Part shown: positions 1 to 11,400 of the stretch, one piece after another
Layout of the letters: every line of letters starts with the position of its first letter
How positions within the stretch are numbered: the first letter of the stretch is position 1
NCBI RefSeq assembly: GCF_032883915.1
Contig: NZ_CP120717.1
Location: 998,501-1,062,500, forward strand
DNA length: 64,000 nucleotides
From: Endozoicomonas sp. 8E
GTDB lineage: Bacteria > Pseudomonadota > Gammaproteobacteria > Pseudomonadales > Endozoicomonadaceae
Direction: 5' to 3'
The notes under the pieces: generated by a model
The model's input: the letters and a program-made list of their open reading frames with translations, nothing else
Told to the model about the DNA's origin: nothing
Database searches by the model: none
Program-made: the position numbers and the translations under genes

Positions 1-3000
1 GCTGGTTAATGTCTCTGGCAGTTCGTGCGACGGTGTGAGGGTTTCAAACCCTTCAATGTCCTGATCATTGATATCGGGCCGTTCGACATCACCCTCGGCA
101 GTCACATTAATATCCTTTACCCACCAGCGATTCATCACGGATGAAGGGTACTCGATATCAAAAACTTTATAGCTATAACACTGTGGCGTCTCCAGATGCT
201 CATAGTTAGTTATCCGGTCCAACACCCTGGCCTTTTTCCTGAGGGCTTTCAGGATGTGTTTTTCAGAATCGTCAAGCCTGTGGTTCAGCTGATCACTTAC
301 CTGGTGCCAAAACGCGGGCCACAATTGAACTGCGTCGGAATTCCATGCCCCTATCCGTTGATCAGCTTCCTGAAGATAAGGCTGGTTGGCAGACATTTTC
401 AGTGTTTGTTCCTGTTCTTCCGTCAGGGGAAAGACGCTATTGGCATCCACGCCCGTCTCGCGAAACTCATGAGCAAACCAGCGTTGTTGCCAGTGTCGGT
501 AAAGTGCCTGGATGAGCATATCGTCCGACTGATCCGGCTTCAGGGGAAGACCGTATGCCTGCCATTTGGCCCGAGCCACCGTCCTGATGATTTCAGCTTT
601 GACTTCTTCGTTATTCGGACGAGCCTTAATACGAATTTCATGGTTTTTTTCATCAATACTGTCGAGGTGACTGATTCGTATCGTCCAGGGACGATCAATG
701 TTGGGTAATGTTCGGTTGAACCATTCGCAAAGTTCGGAATCAAACACGCCTTTACCGATGGCAAGAGTTGATGACTCTGGCAGTTTGTCCAGTGATATAT
801 TGGCGGCCATCAGGAAAAGCTGGTAGTGCTGAGTGAGGTATTGATGAAGTCCGTTGTCGCTAAAATCGCTCCCTCTGGCAACAGCCTTTGCGACATTCTG
901 TAAATCACGGCTGGTGGGCTGTAACGGCAGGTTTTTCCGTTTCAGGTCTGCCCTCAATCGACAATGTAGCTGAGTCAGCTTTTCAGCCGCGAATTTCCCC
1001 TCCGCGTTCTGTGGCAACACTTTTTCGGCAATGGTCTGTAATTCGGTCGGGTTGTACTGCCGGATCGGCAAATGTCTGAAACGTCCTTTCAGCGCCGGTG
1101 ATAAGGGTTTTCGACCGCTGTATTCAGGTGGGTTGATGGTGGCGAAGAGATGAAAACCCGGATGCGCGTCACCGGCCAGAATACCGTTTAACTCACCTTC
1201 CAGATGCTGGCTGTCGATCAGATTCATTTCCGAAATCACCACGATGCCGCCATCGACTTTTGCCTTCTGGATCGCTTCACGCACTTTGTCCCAGGAACAA
1301 TCACAGGCATTCAGGGGAAAGACCTCTGGCATGGATTCTCCCCGTTCTACAGCTTGCTGTTTGACACTTTTGATCAGCAGGTTCAGCGTGGCATCCTTAC
1401 CCCGTCCGGCCGGGCCTTCAATCAGCGTTGCCTGACGACCGCCGTGTTTTCTGTCGTGATGATAAGCCTGCTGACAGCGGCTTAAATCCTGCCCAAGCTG
1501 TTGCGCAAGTTCACGGACTGCCGATCCGGAAGTATCAAACTCAGGTTGGATTTCTTTGGTCAATGCTTCGAAGTCCCGCTGAATATCTGGCAGGGTGTGG
1601 TTATGAACTTTGTCGCGCAGGGTGTTGTCCGGTTTGTAACGGGCAGCAAACCAGATTTCCAGTGCTGAAAGGGCATCCTGTTGAGTCTCGCTGATTTCGG
1701 GGCCCAAGACATCCCGGAAACTTTGCCGGATCAAACTGTTCACTTGCTCACAGCTGGCAGTGTCGCCTTTGGATAAGGCACGATCCAGATACCAACCCAC
1801 CCAGCTGCAGATGTCGGTTAAATCCCGGGGGGTAAACTCATGCTCGGGCAACAGCTCCTGATAATATTGCCACAGTGCCATCACACTTCTGGTGGCCCTG
1901 TGTGCAATGTCGTTTATTTGATGCCGTTGTAACTGATTGAGCAAAGCCGGTTCCACCACCCTGTCTCTAAGGAAAGCCTGATCCAGGCGTGGGTAAAAAG
2001 CCCTGGGCAGTTTTTCCTTCAGGGTCGGGTCCAGCTGACGCCCGGCATAATGATCGGTGTTGCCGGTGAGAATGACCCGGTGTTTTTCGCTGACCTTGAC
2101 AGGATGACCATTCACATAGATGCAGGGTTCCGGTTCCCATAAGCCGTTCAATGACGCCAGCAATCCGGCTTCAGCCAGGTTAGCTTCATCCAGCACCAGG
2201 GTTATATAGTTTCCTCCAACATAGCCTCCGTCTTTGTCGGATTTGCTATTGACCCATTCCATCAGCGTCTGGTTTTGCTGCACCATAGAGCGGTCGCCGT
2301 CGGCCTGTTGTTGCCACTGCCAGCGTTTCATCAGGGTCTGTTCACTGTCAGAAGGTCCGAGGGAAATGACTAAAGCCTGTCCTGAAGCCTTTGCCATCTT
2401 CGCTGAAAAGTAACTTTTCCCGGTGCCGGTTTCTCCCTCGATGAATATAACGGGAGAGTCTTTAAGCCGCTCATGGAGCCGGGATAATCGACGGGTTTCA
2501 CGATCCTCCTGACCCATCTCGCCGTGATAAAGATCCCGGGCCATTGCTGACAATGGCCTATCACCAGAACCCGACCATTGCAGTGAATCAGACAGTCGAT
2601 TTTCTATGCGTTCAATGCGTTCTGAGTGAGGATTCTCTGTGACATATTCTCCTCTGGCAATGTCTAAACAGTCGGAGGCCAGAGCCTGAATGGCATCGGA
2701 TCGGGTCTGCCCTGATTGCGAAAGTAACTGCCAGCCACAAGCCAGAGCATCTTGCAAACGTTTAATCTGTCTGGTTGGCCTGATGGCCAGGGATTGCCAG
2801 GGCTTTGTTGCCGCCGGATCGACTGCCAACTGATAGGCTATGGCGTCTCGTTTTTCCTCAGGCCCATGGGCCGCGATCATGGCACAAAGCCTGTCCATAA
2901 AGTCTTTTTCACGCCGCTCTGGAAACGGACTTTCATAGGACAGCTCTAATCCGGCACCTTTAAACACTGCCGGGTCAAAGGCTCGGACCAGTGGCCACAG

Positions 3001-5271
3001 GTTCTGCCTGACAAACTTTCTATCCAGTCGCGGGGCGCTATTGATGATGGCCGCTAACTGATCCGGGTCTACCGAGGCGGCCTGATCCTTATCCGGTAAC
3101 AAGTGCCAACAAGCCACTTTCATAAAATCACGCACCGCCGGATGCTGCCGGGTACCATGGGTGATGACACTATTGATGGCCTTGCGCCAGTGGCGGGGTA
3201 AAAGCTCTGAGGAATGGTCAACCTGCTGAGCTCGTTGGGCAGCCAGTATCAGGTTATTCAACAACCCTGCGGTCATTTCTGGCAGGGGTTTGCACAGGTA
3301 GCCAGGTACGGTATTGAATGCTTTGTAAAGTGAGTGAAGGGCTTGTTCTGGCAGTTTTGCCCGGCGGATATGATGCTTGAGGACATTGATATCCCAGAGG
3401 TCGGGCTCTGGATACAGCTCACTCTTGGCGACCATCAAACGAAATACTAAGGATGGGCTTTTCACAGACTCAGGCCAGAGTACTGTCACACGAGCTTTCG
3501 GATAGGCCTGTAATTGGCCATTCACCAGCAGAGGTTGCCCGACAATCAGGGGTTCCAGAAGCTGTTGAAGGGTTGGATTGCTCTCCAGCCCCCGGAAGAC
3601 CACCCGATTGCCAGTGGTCAATGCCTTCTGCAAGCCACTCTGACTGCGTCCAAAATGTACCTTTTGTTCCGAGGTGATATGGATATTATCAAATAGCTGG
3701 CTCAAGCGGGTCTGTTCATTGACCTGAATGACAAGAGCTGCTTCACCGTGACGATTGACATGATAATCTGCATGGGCAGGTTGCTGATAAATGAAGGCAT
3801 TAATGTCGGTTTGCTCTCTGTTTTTTTCCTGTAGATGGTGGTTATTGGCCAGAGAGTAGGCATCGTTTTCTGTCAGTCCCAGAGCTTTCGGCTGTTGTCT
3901 TGAATGAGCTACCCGAAGTCGGGGCTTTAAGCCTGTGGTCTCGCCAATAGTCTGCAGAGAACCCAGCAAACGAAACCAATGTGCCTCAGTGAGGGGAGAG
4001 GTTACGGTGACCACACCCCCTGCCCGAACTTGTTCCAGCAGACAGGTGTTAGGGACTGCATAGCCTTCCGGAGCAATGGCAATCGGGCTCAGCCATTGGG
4101 CAATATTACTCTGGTTAATAATGATCGGGTTTTGTGGTGTCTGCCCTTTACCAAACCCTTTGTCACTCGAGCGGGACAGGGTCTGAAACAGTGAATGAAG
4201 CTCATCCTCCCCCACTGGCATTTGATAAAACTGAACATCGTCGGGTAACCGACAGAGCTTGCCATTGCTCTCAAAGCACTGTTGCGCCAGCATCTGTCGA
4301 ATTGTTTGCTCAAAGGCCAGATCCTGCCAGTTGGCTCCTTTCAGAATGACCCGTTGTCCGGCTCTCAATGACTCAAGCCTGCCGGGGATATGCTGGATTC
4401 GCCCCTGCTGATCCACTCCGGGACCACCCAGCAGCAACTGTTGCCAGTGGCTGTGCAAGTGACACTCAATAAAAACGGTATTGTCGTCGTCCATGGTGCC
4501 TTCGACACTGGGCAATTCAGGCAATAGTGGAGGAACTTTATTGATGGCCATCGATAGGACATTATCGGTTTTATTGTCGGTCTGAGCATCGAACTGCCAA
4601 GTATTGCCCGGTCGATTAATTCGCCGCCAGAAATCAGCCCCCGGTACCTCGTCTGTGCTGCCGGGAGATTTCAGCTGTGCAGGGTCCGCCAACACCAGCA
4701 GAGCAACATGCTCGCCCAGAGGGCGTTTCTTCTGGCTGACTTTGTCGAACAGACAGGGGTTATCCGGGTCCAGTAGATCGTTAAATCGGGGGAGTTCAGC
4801 GCTGGAGAGTTTTCGGATATCCAGCACCAGGGTCAATGCCTGCGAATCTTCAAAGAGCTTGCCCGAACGCAGAAGGTGGCGACCATCAGCGGAGATGCTC
4901 AATCGGTTCAGCAGGTTAGCCTCAGAAAGGTCATTGGGATGGGAAATCAGGGTGACGTCCCGGCCTTCATTGCAGGTCTGGTCAACCAAAAGCTGTCGAA
5001 CCTCATCATCACTGGCGACAAAACGAAAATCGAAGGCATGAGTGGGCTTTGGCAGGGGGGAGTCCGTTGAGGATACAGTTCTCGCTCTGGCAGGCAACCT
5101 CTCCGAAGACGGTGATCTCTCCAGTTTGGGCCTTACTTCAGAGCAAATTCCTACATCCTTCTTTGGCTCTGACGCTAGATCCAGCTTTGCTATCTTGGCT
5201 GCTACGCCATCATCAGGCAGGCCAAGATCAAGAGCGCGTTTTTTTGTGCCTGTGCCAATCTGACCATCCAT
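1..5271 (-). CDS. Gene A: giant AAA+ protein, C-terminus beyond the window (partial)
   Basis: 1757 codons are visible, in frame from the ATG at 5271 to the left edge. The start is preceded by AAGGAG seven bases upstream and encodes MDGQIG, as in the paralogs. The N-terminus has a weakened nuclear-localisation-like motif (AAKIAKLD). Four degenerate AAA-like repeats fill about residues 75-640. The first intact AAA+ module has its P-loop GETGTGKS at 946 and Walker B LVLDEANL; its sensor-1 segment reads GNTDH where most copies have GNPDH. The second has GPAGRGKD at 1286 and the unusual Walker B VVISEMN at about 1347. The visible part stops in the beta-rich segment, so the transglutaminase-like domain expected next lies outside the window. 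The N-terminus resembles D and E while the region between the two P-loops resembles G, so the gene looks mosaic. Function is unknown; ATP-driven remodelling is inferred from the motifs. Confidence 0.9.
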   Translation of the reverse strand, partial: MDGQIGTGTKKRALDLGLPDDGVAAKIAKLDLASEPKKDVGICSEVRPKLERSPSSERLPARARTVSSTDSPLPKPTHAFDFRFVASDDEVRQLLVDQTCNEGRDVTLISHPNDLSEANLLNRLSISADGRHLLRSGKLFEDSQALTLVLDIRKLSSAELPRFNDLLDPDNPCLFDKVSQKKRPLGEHVALLVLADPAQLKSPGSTDEVPGADFWRRINRPGNTWQFDAQTDNKTDNVLSMAINKVPPLLPELPSVEGTMDDDNTVFIECHLHSHWQQLLLGGPGVDQQGRIQHIPGRLESLRAGQRVILKGANWQDLAFEQTIRQMLAQQCFESNGKLCRLPDDVQFYQMPVGEDELHSLFQTLSRSSDKGFGKGQTPQNPIIINQSNIAQWLSPIAIAPEGYAVPNTCLLEQVRAGGVVTVTSPLTEAHWFRLLGSLQTIGETTGLKPRLRVAHSRQQPKALGLTENDAYSLANNHHLQEKNREQTDINAFIYQQPAHADYHVNRHGEAALVIQVNEQTRLSQLFDNIHITSEQKVHFGRSQSGLQKALTTGNRVVFRGLESNPTLQQLLEPLIVGQPLLVNGQLQAYPKARVTVLWPESVKSPSLVFRLMVAKSELYPEPDLWDINVLKHHIRRAKLPEQALHSLYKAFNTVPGYLCKPLPEMTAGLLNNLILAAQRAQQVDHSSELLPRHWRKAINSVITHGTRQHPAVRDFMKVACWHLLPDKDQAASVDPDQLAAIINSAPRLDRKFVRQNLWPLVRAFDPAVFKGAGLELSYESPFPERREKDFMDRLCAMIAAHGPEEKRDAIAYQLAVDPAATKPWQSLAIRPTRQIKRLQDALACGWQLLSQSGQTRSDAIQALASDCLDIARGEYVTENPHSERIERIENRLSDSLQWSGSGDRPLSAMARDLYHGEMGQEDRETRRLSRLHERLKDSPVIFIEGETGTGKSYFSAKMAKASGQALVISLGPSDSEQTLMKRWQWQQQADGDRSMVQQNQTLMEWVNSKSDKDGGYVGGNYITLVLDEANLAEAGLLASLNGLWEPEPCIYVNGHPVKVSEKHRVILTGNTDHYAGRQLDPTLKEKLPRAFYPRLDQAFLRDRVVEPALLNQLQRHQINDIAHRATRSVMALWQYYQELLPEHEFTPRDLTDICSWVGWYLDRALSKGDTASCEQVNSLIRQSFRDVLGPEISETQQDALSALEIWFAARYKPDNTLRDKVHNHTLPDIQRDFEALTKEIQPEFDTSGSAVRELAQQLGQDLSRCQQAYHHDRKHGGRQATLIEGPAGRGKDATLNLLIKSVKQQAVERGESMPEVFPLNACDCSWDKVREAIQKAKVDGGIVVISEMNLIDSQHLEGELNGILAGDAHPGFHLFATINPPEYSGRKPLSPALKGRFRHLPIRQYNPTELQTIAEKVLPQNAEGKFAAEKLTQLHCRLRADLKRKNLPLQPTSRDLQNVAKAVARGSDFSDNGLHQYLTQHYQLFLMAANISLDKLPESSTLAIGKGVFDSELCEWFNRTLPNIDRPWTIRISHLDSIDEKNHEIRIKARPNNEEVKAEIIRTVARAKWQAYGLPLKPDQSDDMLIQALYRHWQQRWFAHEFRETGVDANSVFPLTEEQEQTLKMSANQPYLQEADQRIGAWNSDAVQLWPAFWHQVSDQLNHRLDDSEKHILKALRKKARVLDRITNYEHLETPQCYSYKVFDIEYPSSVMNRWWVKDINVTAEGDVERPDINDQDIEGFETLTPSHELPETLTS

Positions 5272-5319
5272 AGTCCATCTCCTTTGTCATATAAAACTAA
5301 TACTGAAAGTCTTCAGTAA

Positions 5320-5347
5320 TATGACCTCAGGGTTGGAAAAAAGTTCC
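5320..5347 (-). promoter_or_regulatory. Sigma-E-like promoter of gene A
   Basis: On the minus strand GGAACTT (5341-5347) is followed by 15 bases and GTCATA (5320-5325). This matches the RpoE/AlgU -35 exactly and the -10 closely. It lies 48 bases upstream of the start codon of A. The spacer contains a run of T next to the -35. Confidence 0.7.
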
Positions 5348-5418
5348 ATTTAAAGAGATAGTCCTGACTATTGGAGGAAATCACCGATCTCAAATAACTC
5401 ATCATGGCCAAATGGTTA

Positions 5419-8400
5419 TCAGGTATCCAATGACTCATACAGCGAATTTAAATTCACAGTGTTCAAAAACTCGTCGGCAATTTTTGTCAGCTCCCAGGGT
5501 TTGAGTACCAAAGCGTTATTGGCGTTTTGCGCAAGTCGTAAGTGGTCATCCTCAACAAAAAGAATATCCGCACATTGACTGTTAATTGAAGACAACATGA
5601 AACACAGCTCTTCTGGTGAAGATGGATCATGTGCGCCATAGGAGTCTGTGAAGCAGGAATACCCCAAGGAAGCCTTGACCCAGCAATACGTCAAAGAGCC
5701 GCCATTTGAGTGTGTCACTCCATACAGATAATGACTGAAGGCCTGATAAATCGCCTTTTTGCATTTTTGTTCTGATTTCTCCAGAAGGATCTTCTCCTTA
5801 ATTGATAGCTTAAAGGGCTCCAGAATCCGTTGGTAGCTGCTTTCGATTTCAAGCTGTTTTTTCTCGATTTCTTCTGATTCAAATTGATCTTGCTTTTTAT
5901 CCAGGTCGGCCAGCGCTCTGTCGCGTTCCAGTTCTATCGCCTTGTATTTTTTGACTTTTTCTGATGATGTCTGCAATTCCGGATTGTTCTCAGCTTTTCG
6001 TTGGAGCAGAGCTTCGGCCTTTTCATTAATCACTGTGTTGCGCCATAAAATTTTCCCCATGATAATTACCGGACGGTGATTCATCCTGCCCGAGATTAAC
6101 TGCTCAAACGCAGGTTGGCGCACCAGCAGTCGTTCTATATTCGGAACGCCCCCGGGTTGGTCGGTCCAGCGGACCTTTAAAGATCGCTCGGGGATATTAT
6201 TTTCAAGGGATTTTGAAAAACCATCATGACAGTCAGTAATGAAGGAGGCATTGCGTTTATCCTTTTGGTGGTCGCTATAAAAATGACACCATTGCTTGCT
6301 ATTTTTTCCCCTGTGCAACAGTGTCTGATACCATTTTTTCAGGCAATCTGTGGCTGCAACCTTCAGTTCATCGACGTATTCAAGTCTCTTCAACAGATCA
6401 TGGTGTTTATCTGCCCCAATAATCTTGTCGTCGTAGAACGGCAGTGGATCTAGCCAACCCGATTGCATGGCTGCATTGGCAAAGTGAATAACCGAAGGGA
6501 TGGTTAAGTCGCTGTATCGCAGTATTTTATTCATTGAATCCAACCACCGCAGGGGACTTGCTCCGCCCTCAACAATCATTTTTGAGTGCAATGACTTGAG
6601 TTGTTCGATGACCTGATCTGCACTATTGTCCAACAATATCTGTGTTACTGCCTCCGACATCAGATTATGGCGATTCCCATAGTGGTCGGACACATCACCG
6701 AGCAATTCCTTCTCTGAAGAGCTCAATGCTTTTGTCTCCATCAAGATTGAGACACCCATAGAAAAACCGGCTAAATCTTTTTGCTTCCAAAGATTTTGTA
6801 CCAATGTGGCAGTACTTGGATTTTTTTGGGGGAATGTACTGTTTGTCTCAAGGGCTTTGTGCAGTTCCTCGAAGCTCATATAACAGGCTCTGGCCAGAGC
6901 TTGCTGTTGTGCTGAGTCAGCACCTTCCAGGAGATTCTTAATCTTTTTTAATTCAGTGCTCAAATCACCGTCCTTCCTGACAGTTTGATAGACAGGTGAA
7001 GTTTCTGTTGCCTCCACGGGCTCCCCGCCCAAATCCACTGACTCCCAGGTCTGACCTCCATCCACGGAATACTCGGCAAAGCTGTGGATACCGCTACTAA
7101 TTTCCCGGCAGGGAATTGAGAAATAACGGCAAAAAGCCACAAAAACAGGCGAACGATGACGACAGCTACCTTGCCGCTGTGTTACCAGGAATTGAAAGAA
7201 ATTTTCATGCTCTTCTGGTGCAGCTGCACCGGAGAACCGTTTGCAGTATTTCGTGATTGCCCTAATTCGTTGCCTGATGTTTTTAGCGTCTATTATTTTG
7301 CGCAACGGTGCCCGTATTTTGGCGGGTTGTTTGTTGATGTTATCAAACAGTTCCTTCAGTACGGACTTCATGCCTTCTGAACACTGGACGTCAAAAAAAG
7401 CTTCTTTAGCAGCCGTTTTTTTGCCCGGCTTTCCGGGTTCTACGACATAAGTACATTGAAAACTCTGGCCGGCTGCGGCCAGAGGAATAAACAGTGTATG
7501 AAGCCCGGTATAGTCGTCCCTGATCACTTTAAATGGCAAACAGGGTTCTATGTGCAGGGCCATGATAATGTCACTGGCCGTCAGGCTGGGCAATGGGCAT
7601 TGACCGTTCTTTGGTGATATCTCAAGGGTCGCCAGCGTTTGGTTTCTGGTTAATATCACTTCCTGGTCATTCCCTGGCAACTGGTCAGATGTCAGGGTTT
7701 CGACCCCCAGAAGGTGTTTACCATCAAGATTGATCTTTTTGATTTCACCCCTGGCAGTGACACGAATATCTCTTGCCTGCCAGCGATACATTTCAGGGGA
7801 GTGCTGCGAATCAAAAATTTTATAAATTTCAACCTTTGGCATCTCCTCATCTTCATAGTTCGTTCTTTGGTCCAATGCCGGAGCTTTTTGTTCCTCGACT
7901 TCCGGGTCGTAGGGTTCAGGAGCGTCGTCACCGCTAATCGCTGATGCTGTGTTAATAAAATCGTTTATCCAATGGTTCGGCAGATCACTGATCTGATGCC
8001 AAAATGCGGGCCAGCATTGAACGTCACGGGCCTTCCATGCCTGTATCTGCTTATCAGCCTCCTGAAGATAAGGTTGGAAAGCAGGCATTTTCAGCGTTTG
8101 TGCCTGCTCTTTCGTCAGAGGAAATACGCTGTTAGCATCCACTTCGGTAAGGCTAAAATCACCAGCGAACCAGCATTGCTGACAGTGTCTGTACAGTGCC
8201 TGTGTGAAAATATCGTCCGACTGATCCGGATTCAGGGAAAGACCGGATGCCTGCCATCTGGTCTGGGCCACCATTCTGATGAGTTCTGTTTTGGTTTCCT
8301 CTTCAGCCGGATGAGTCTTGATACGAATTTCATGGTTTTTTTCATCAACACTGCTGAGATGACTGCTTCGTATCAACCACGGACGATCAATGTCCGATAC

Positions 8401-11400
8401 TGTCTGATTTAACCATTGGCAAAGTCCGGAATTAAATTCGCTTTTCTCCACGGCAAGAGCTGATGACCCGGGCAATTTCTCCAGCGATAGTTTGGCGGCC
8501 ATCAGGAAAAGCTGGTAGTGCTGATTGAGGTATTGATGAAGTGCTTTATCGGTAAAGTCGCCCCCTCTGAAGACAGCCCTGGCGACATTCTGCAGGTCAA
8601 GGCTGGTCGGCTGCAACGGCAGTTTTCTCTGTTGCAGGTAAGCCCTTAAACGACAATGTTTTTCTGTTAGCTTTTTAGCAACTAATATCCATTCCGGGGA
8701 CTCTGGCAACACTTTTTCGGCAATGGTTTGTAATTCTGCCGGGTTGTACTGCCGGATGGGTAAATGTCGAAAACGCCCTTTCAGCGCCGGTGATAAGGGT
8801 TTTCGCCCGCTGTACTCAGGCGGGTTGATGGTGGCAAACAGGTGGAAACCCGGATGGGCGTCACCGGCTAGAATATCGTTTAGCTCTCCTTCCAGATGCT
8901 GGCTGTCGATCAGATTCATTTCTGAAATCACCACGATGCCGCCATGGACTTTTGCCTTCTGAATCTTTTCACACACTTTGTCCCAGGAACAATCACAGGC
9001 ATTCAGGTAAAAGACTTCCGGCATCAATTCTTGCCGTTGTTCAGCCTGCTGTCTGACACTTTCAATCACCAGACTCAGCGTGGCATCCTTGCCTCGTCCG
9101 GCCGGGCCTTCAATCAGTGTTGCCTGACGACCGCCGTGTTTCCTGTCGAGATGATAAGCCTGCTGACAGCGGTTTAAATCCTGTCCAAGCTGTTGCACCA
9201 GTTCACGGACTGCCGATCCGGAGGTATCAAAGTCTGGTCGGATTTTTTCGCTGACTGTCCTGAAGGTCTGCTGCATTTCCTGCAGGGTGTGGTTATAAAC
9301 TTTGTTGCTCAGGGTATTGTTCGGGTGGTAACGGGCAGCAAACCAGATTTCCAGTGCTGACAGGGCATCCTGATGAGTTTCGGTGATTTCGGGCCCCAGT
9401 ACATCCCGAAAACTCTGTTGGATCAAACTGTGTATTTGCTCACAGGTCACACTGCCGCGTGCGGGCAGGGCACGATCCAGATACCAGCCCACCCAACTGC
9501 AGATATCGGTTAAATCCCTGGGGGTAAACTCATGGTCGGGCAAGAGTTCCTGATAATATTGCCAGAGTGCCATCACACTTTTGGTGGCACTGTGTGCAAT
9601 GTCGTTTATTTGCTGCTCCGGCAGATGCCGTTGTAAATGCTTGACCAGAGCCGGTTCCACCACTCTGTCCCGAAGGAATGCCTGGTCTAACCGGGGGTAG
9701 TAAGCCCTGGGCAGTTTCTCTTTCAGGGCCGGGTCCATTTGGCGCCCGGCGTAATGATCGGGGTTGCCGGTGAGAATCACCCGGTGTTTTTCGCTGACCC
9801 TGACAGGATGACCATTCACATAGATGCAGGGTTTCGGTTCCCATAAGCCGTTCAATGATGCCAGCAATCCGGTCTGGGCCAGGTTGGCTTCATCCAGAAC
9901 CAGGGTAATGTATTCTCCGTCTTTGTCGGATTTGCTATTGGCCCATTCCATCAACGCCCGGTTTTGCTGCACCATAGAGCGGTCGCCATCGGCCTGTTGA
10001 TGCCATTGCCAGCGTTTCATCAGGGTCTGTTCACTGTCGGAAGGTCCAAGGGAAATGACTGAAGCTTGTCCCGAAGCCCTGGCCATTTTGGCAGAAAAGT
10101 AACTTTTCCCGGTGCCGGTTTCTCCCTGCAGGAAGATAACGGGAGAGTCCGTAAGCCGTTCATGGAGCCGGGATAAACGTCGGCTTTCGCGATCTTTCTG
10201 ACCTATCTCGCCGTGATAAAGATCCCGGGCCAGTGCTGACAAGGGCATATCAGTGGAACCTTGCCATGCCATTGATTCAAACAGTCGATGTTTTATGCGT
10301 TCAATGCCTTCTTTTTCAGAGTTGGCTGTCCTGACGATGTGGAAACAATCGCTGGCCAGCGCCTGAATGGCATCGGACCGGGTCTGCCCCGATGGCAAGA
10401 TTAACTGCCAGCCAGAAGCCAGTGCATCCTGCAAACGTTTAATCTGTCTTGATGGCCTGATGGCTAAGGGTAGATAGTGTTTCGCTGTCTGCAGATCCAC
10501 TGCCAACTGATAAGCCATTGCCTGTCGATGTGCTTCAGGCCCATGGGCCACGATCAGGGCGCAGACCTTGTCCAGAACTTTTTTTGGAGCCCACCCAGGC
10601 AGTGGACTTTCATAGGACAGCTGTAATCCTTCAAACGGGTTCTCCATCAAGACTGCCGGATCAAAGGCCCGGGTCAGCCGCCAGAGGTTCTGCTTCACAA
10701 ACCTTCTATCCAACCGCCGGGAACCGTTAATGATGGCCGTTAACTGATCCGGGTCTACCGTGGGGGCCTGATGCTTATCCGGTAACAATTGCCAACAAGC
10801 CACTTTCATAAAATCACGCACAGTCGGGTTCTGTCGGGTGCCATGGGTGATGACGCTATTGATAGCCTTGCGCCAGTGGCAGGGCAGGAGTTGCAGGGAC
10901 TGATCAACCTGCTGTGCTCGCCGGGCAGCCAGTATCAGATTGTTTAACAACCTTTCAGTTATTTCTGGCAGTGGCTTACAAAGCTGAGCAGGTACGGTTT
11001 TAAAGGCTTCGTAAAGTTTATAAAGCGCCTGTTCTGGCAGTTCAGTCCGTGGGATACCATGCCTGACGACATTGATATCCCAAAGGTCAACCTCAAGACA
11101 CGGGCTACCTTTGGCGATCATCAGATTAACCATTGACGACGGACTTTTTGCAGACGCGGGCCAGAGCAGGGTGACACGAGCTTTTGGATAGGCCTGTAAT
11201 TGGCCATTCACTAATAGGGGTTGTCCAATAATCAGGGGTTCCAGAAGCTGCTGAAGCGTTGGATTGCTTTCCAGTCCCCTCATTACCACCGGCTTGCCAG
11301 TGGTCAATGCCTCCTGCAACGCAGTCTTACGTTGTCCAAAATGGGCCTGTTGTTCGGAGGTGATATGGATATTATCAAATAGCTGGCTGAAACTGGTCTG

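Noticed and set aside
5360-5382. Short inverted repeat ATAGTC-CT-GACTAT upstream of the promoter of A as an operator or terminator
   Set aside because: It is imperfect before B and lost before C and the other genes, has only 6-base arms and no T tract.
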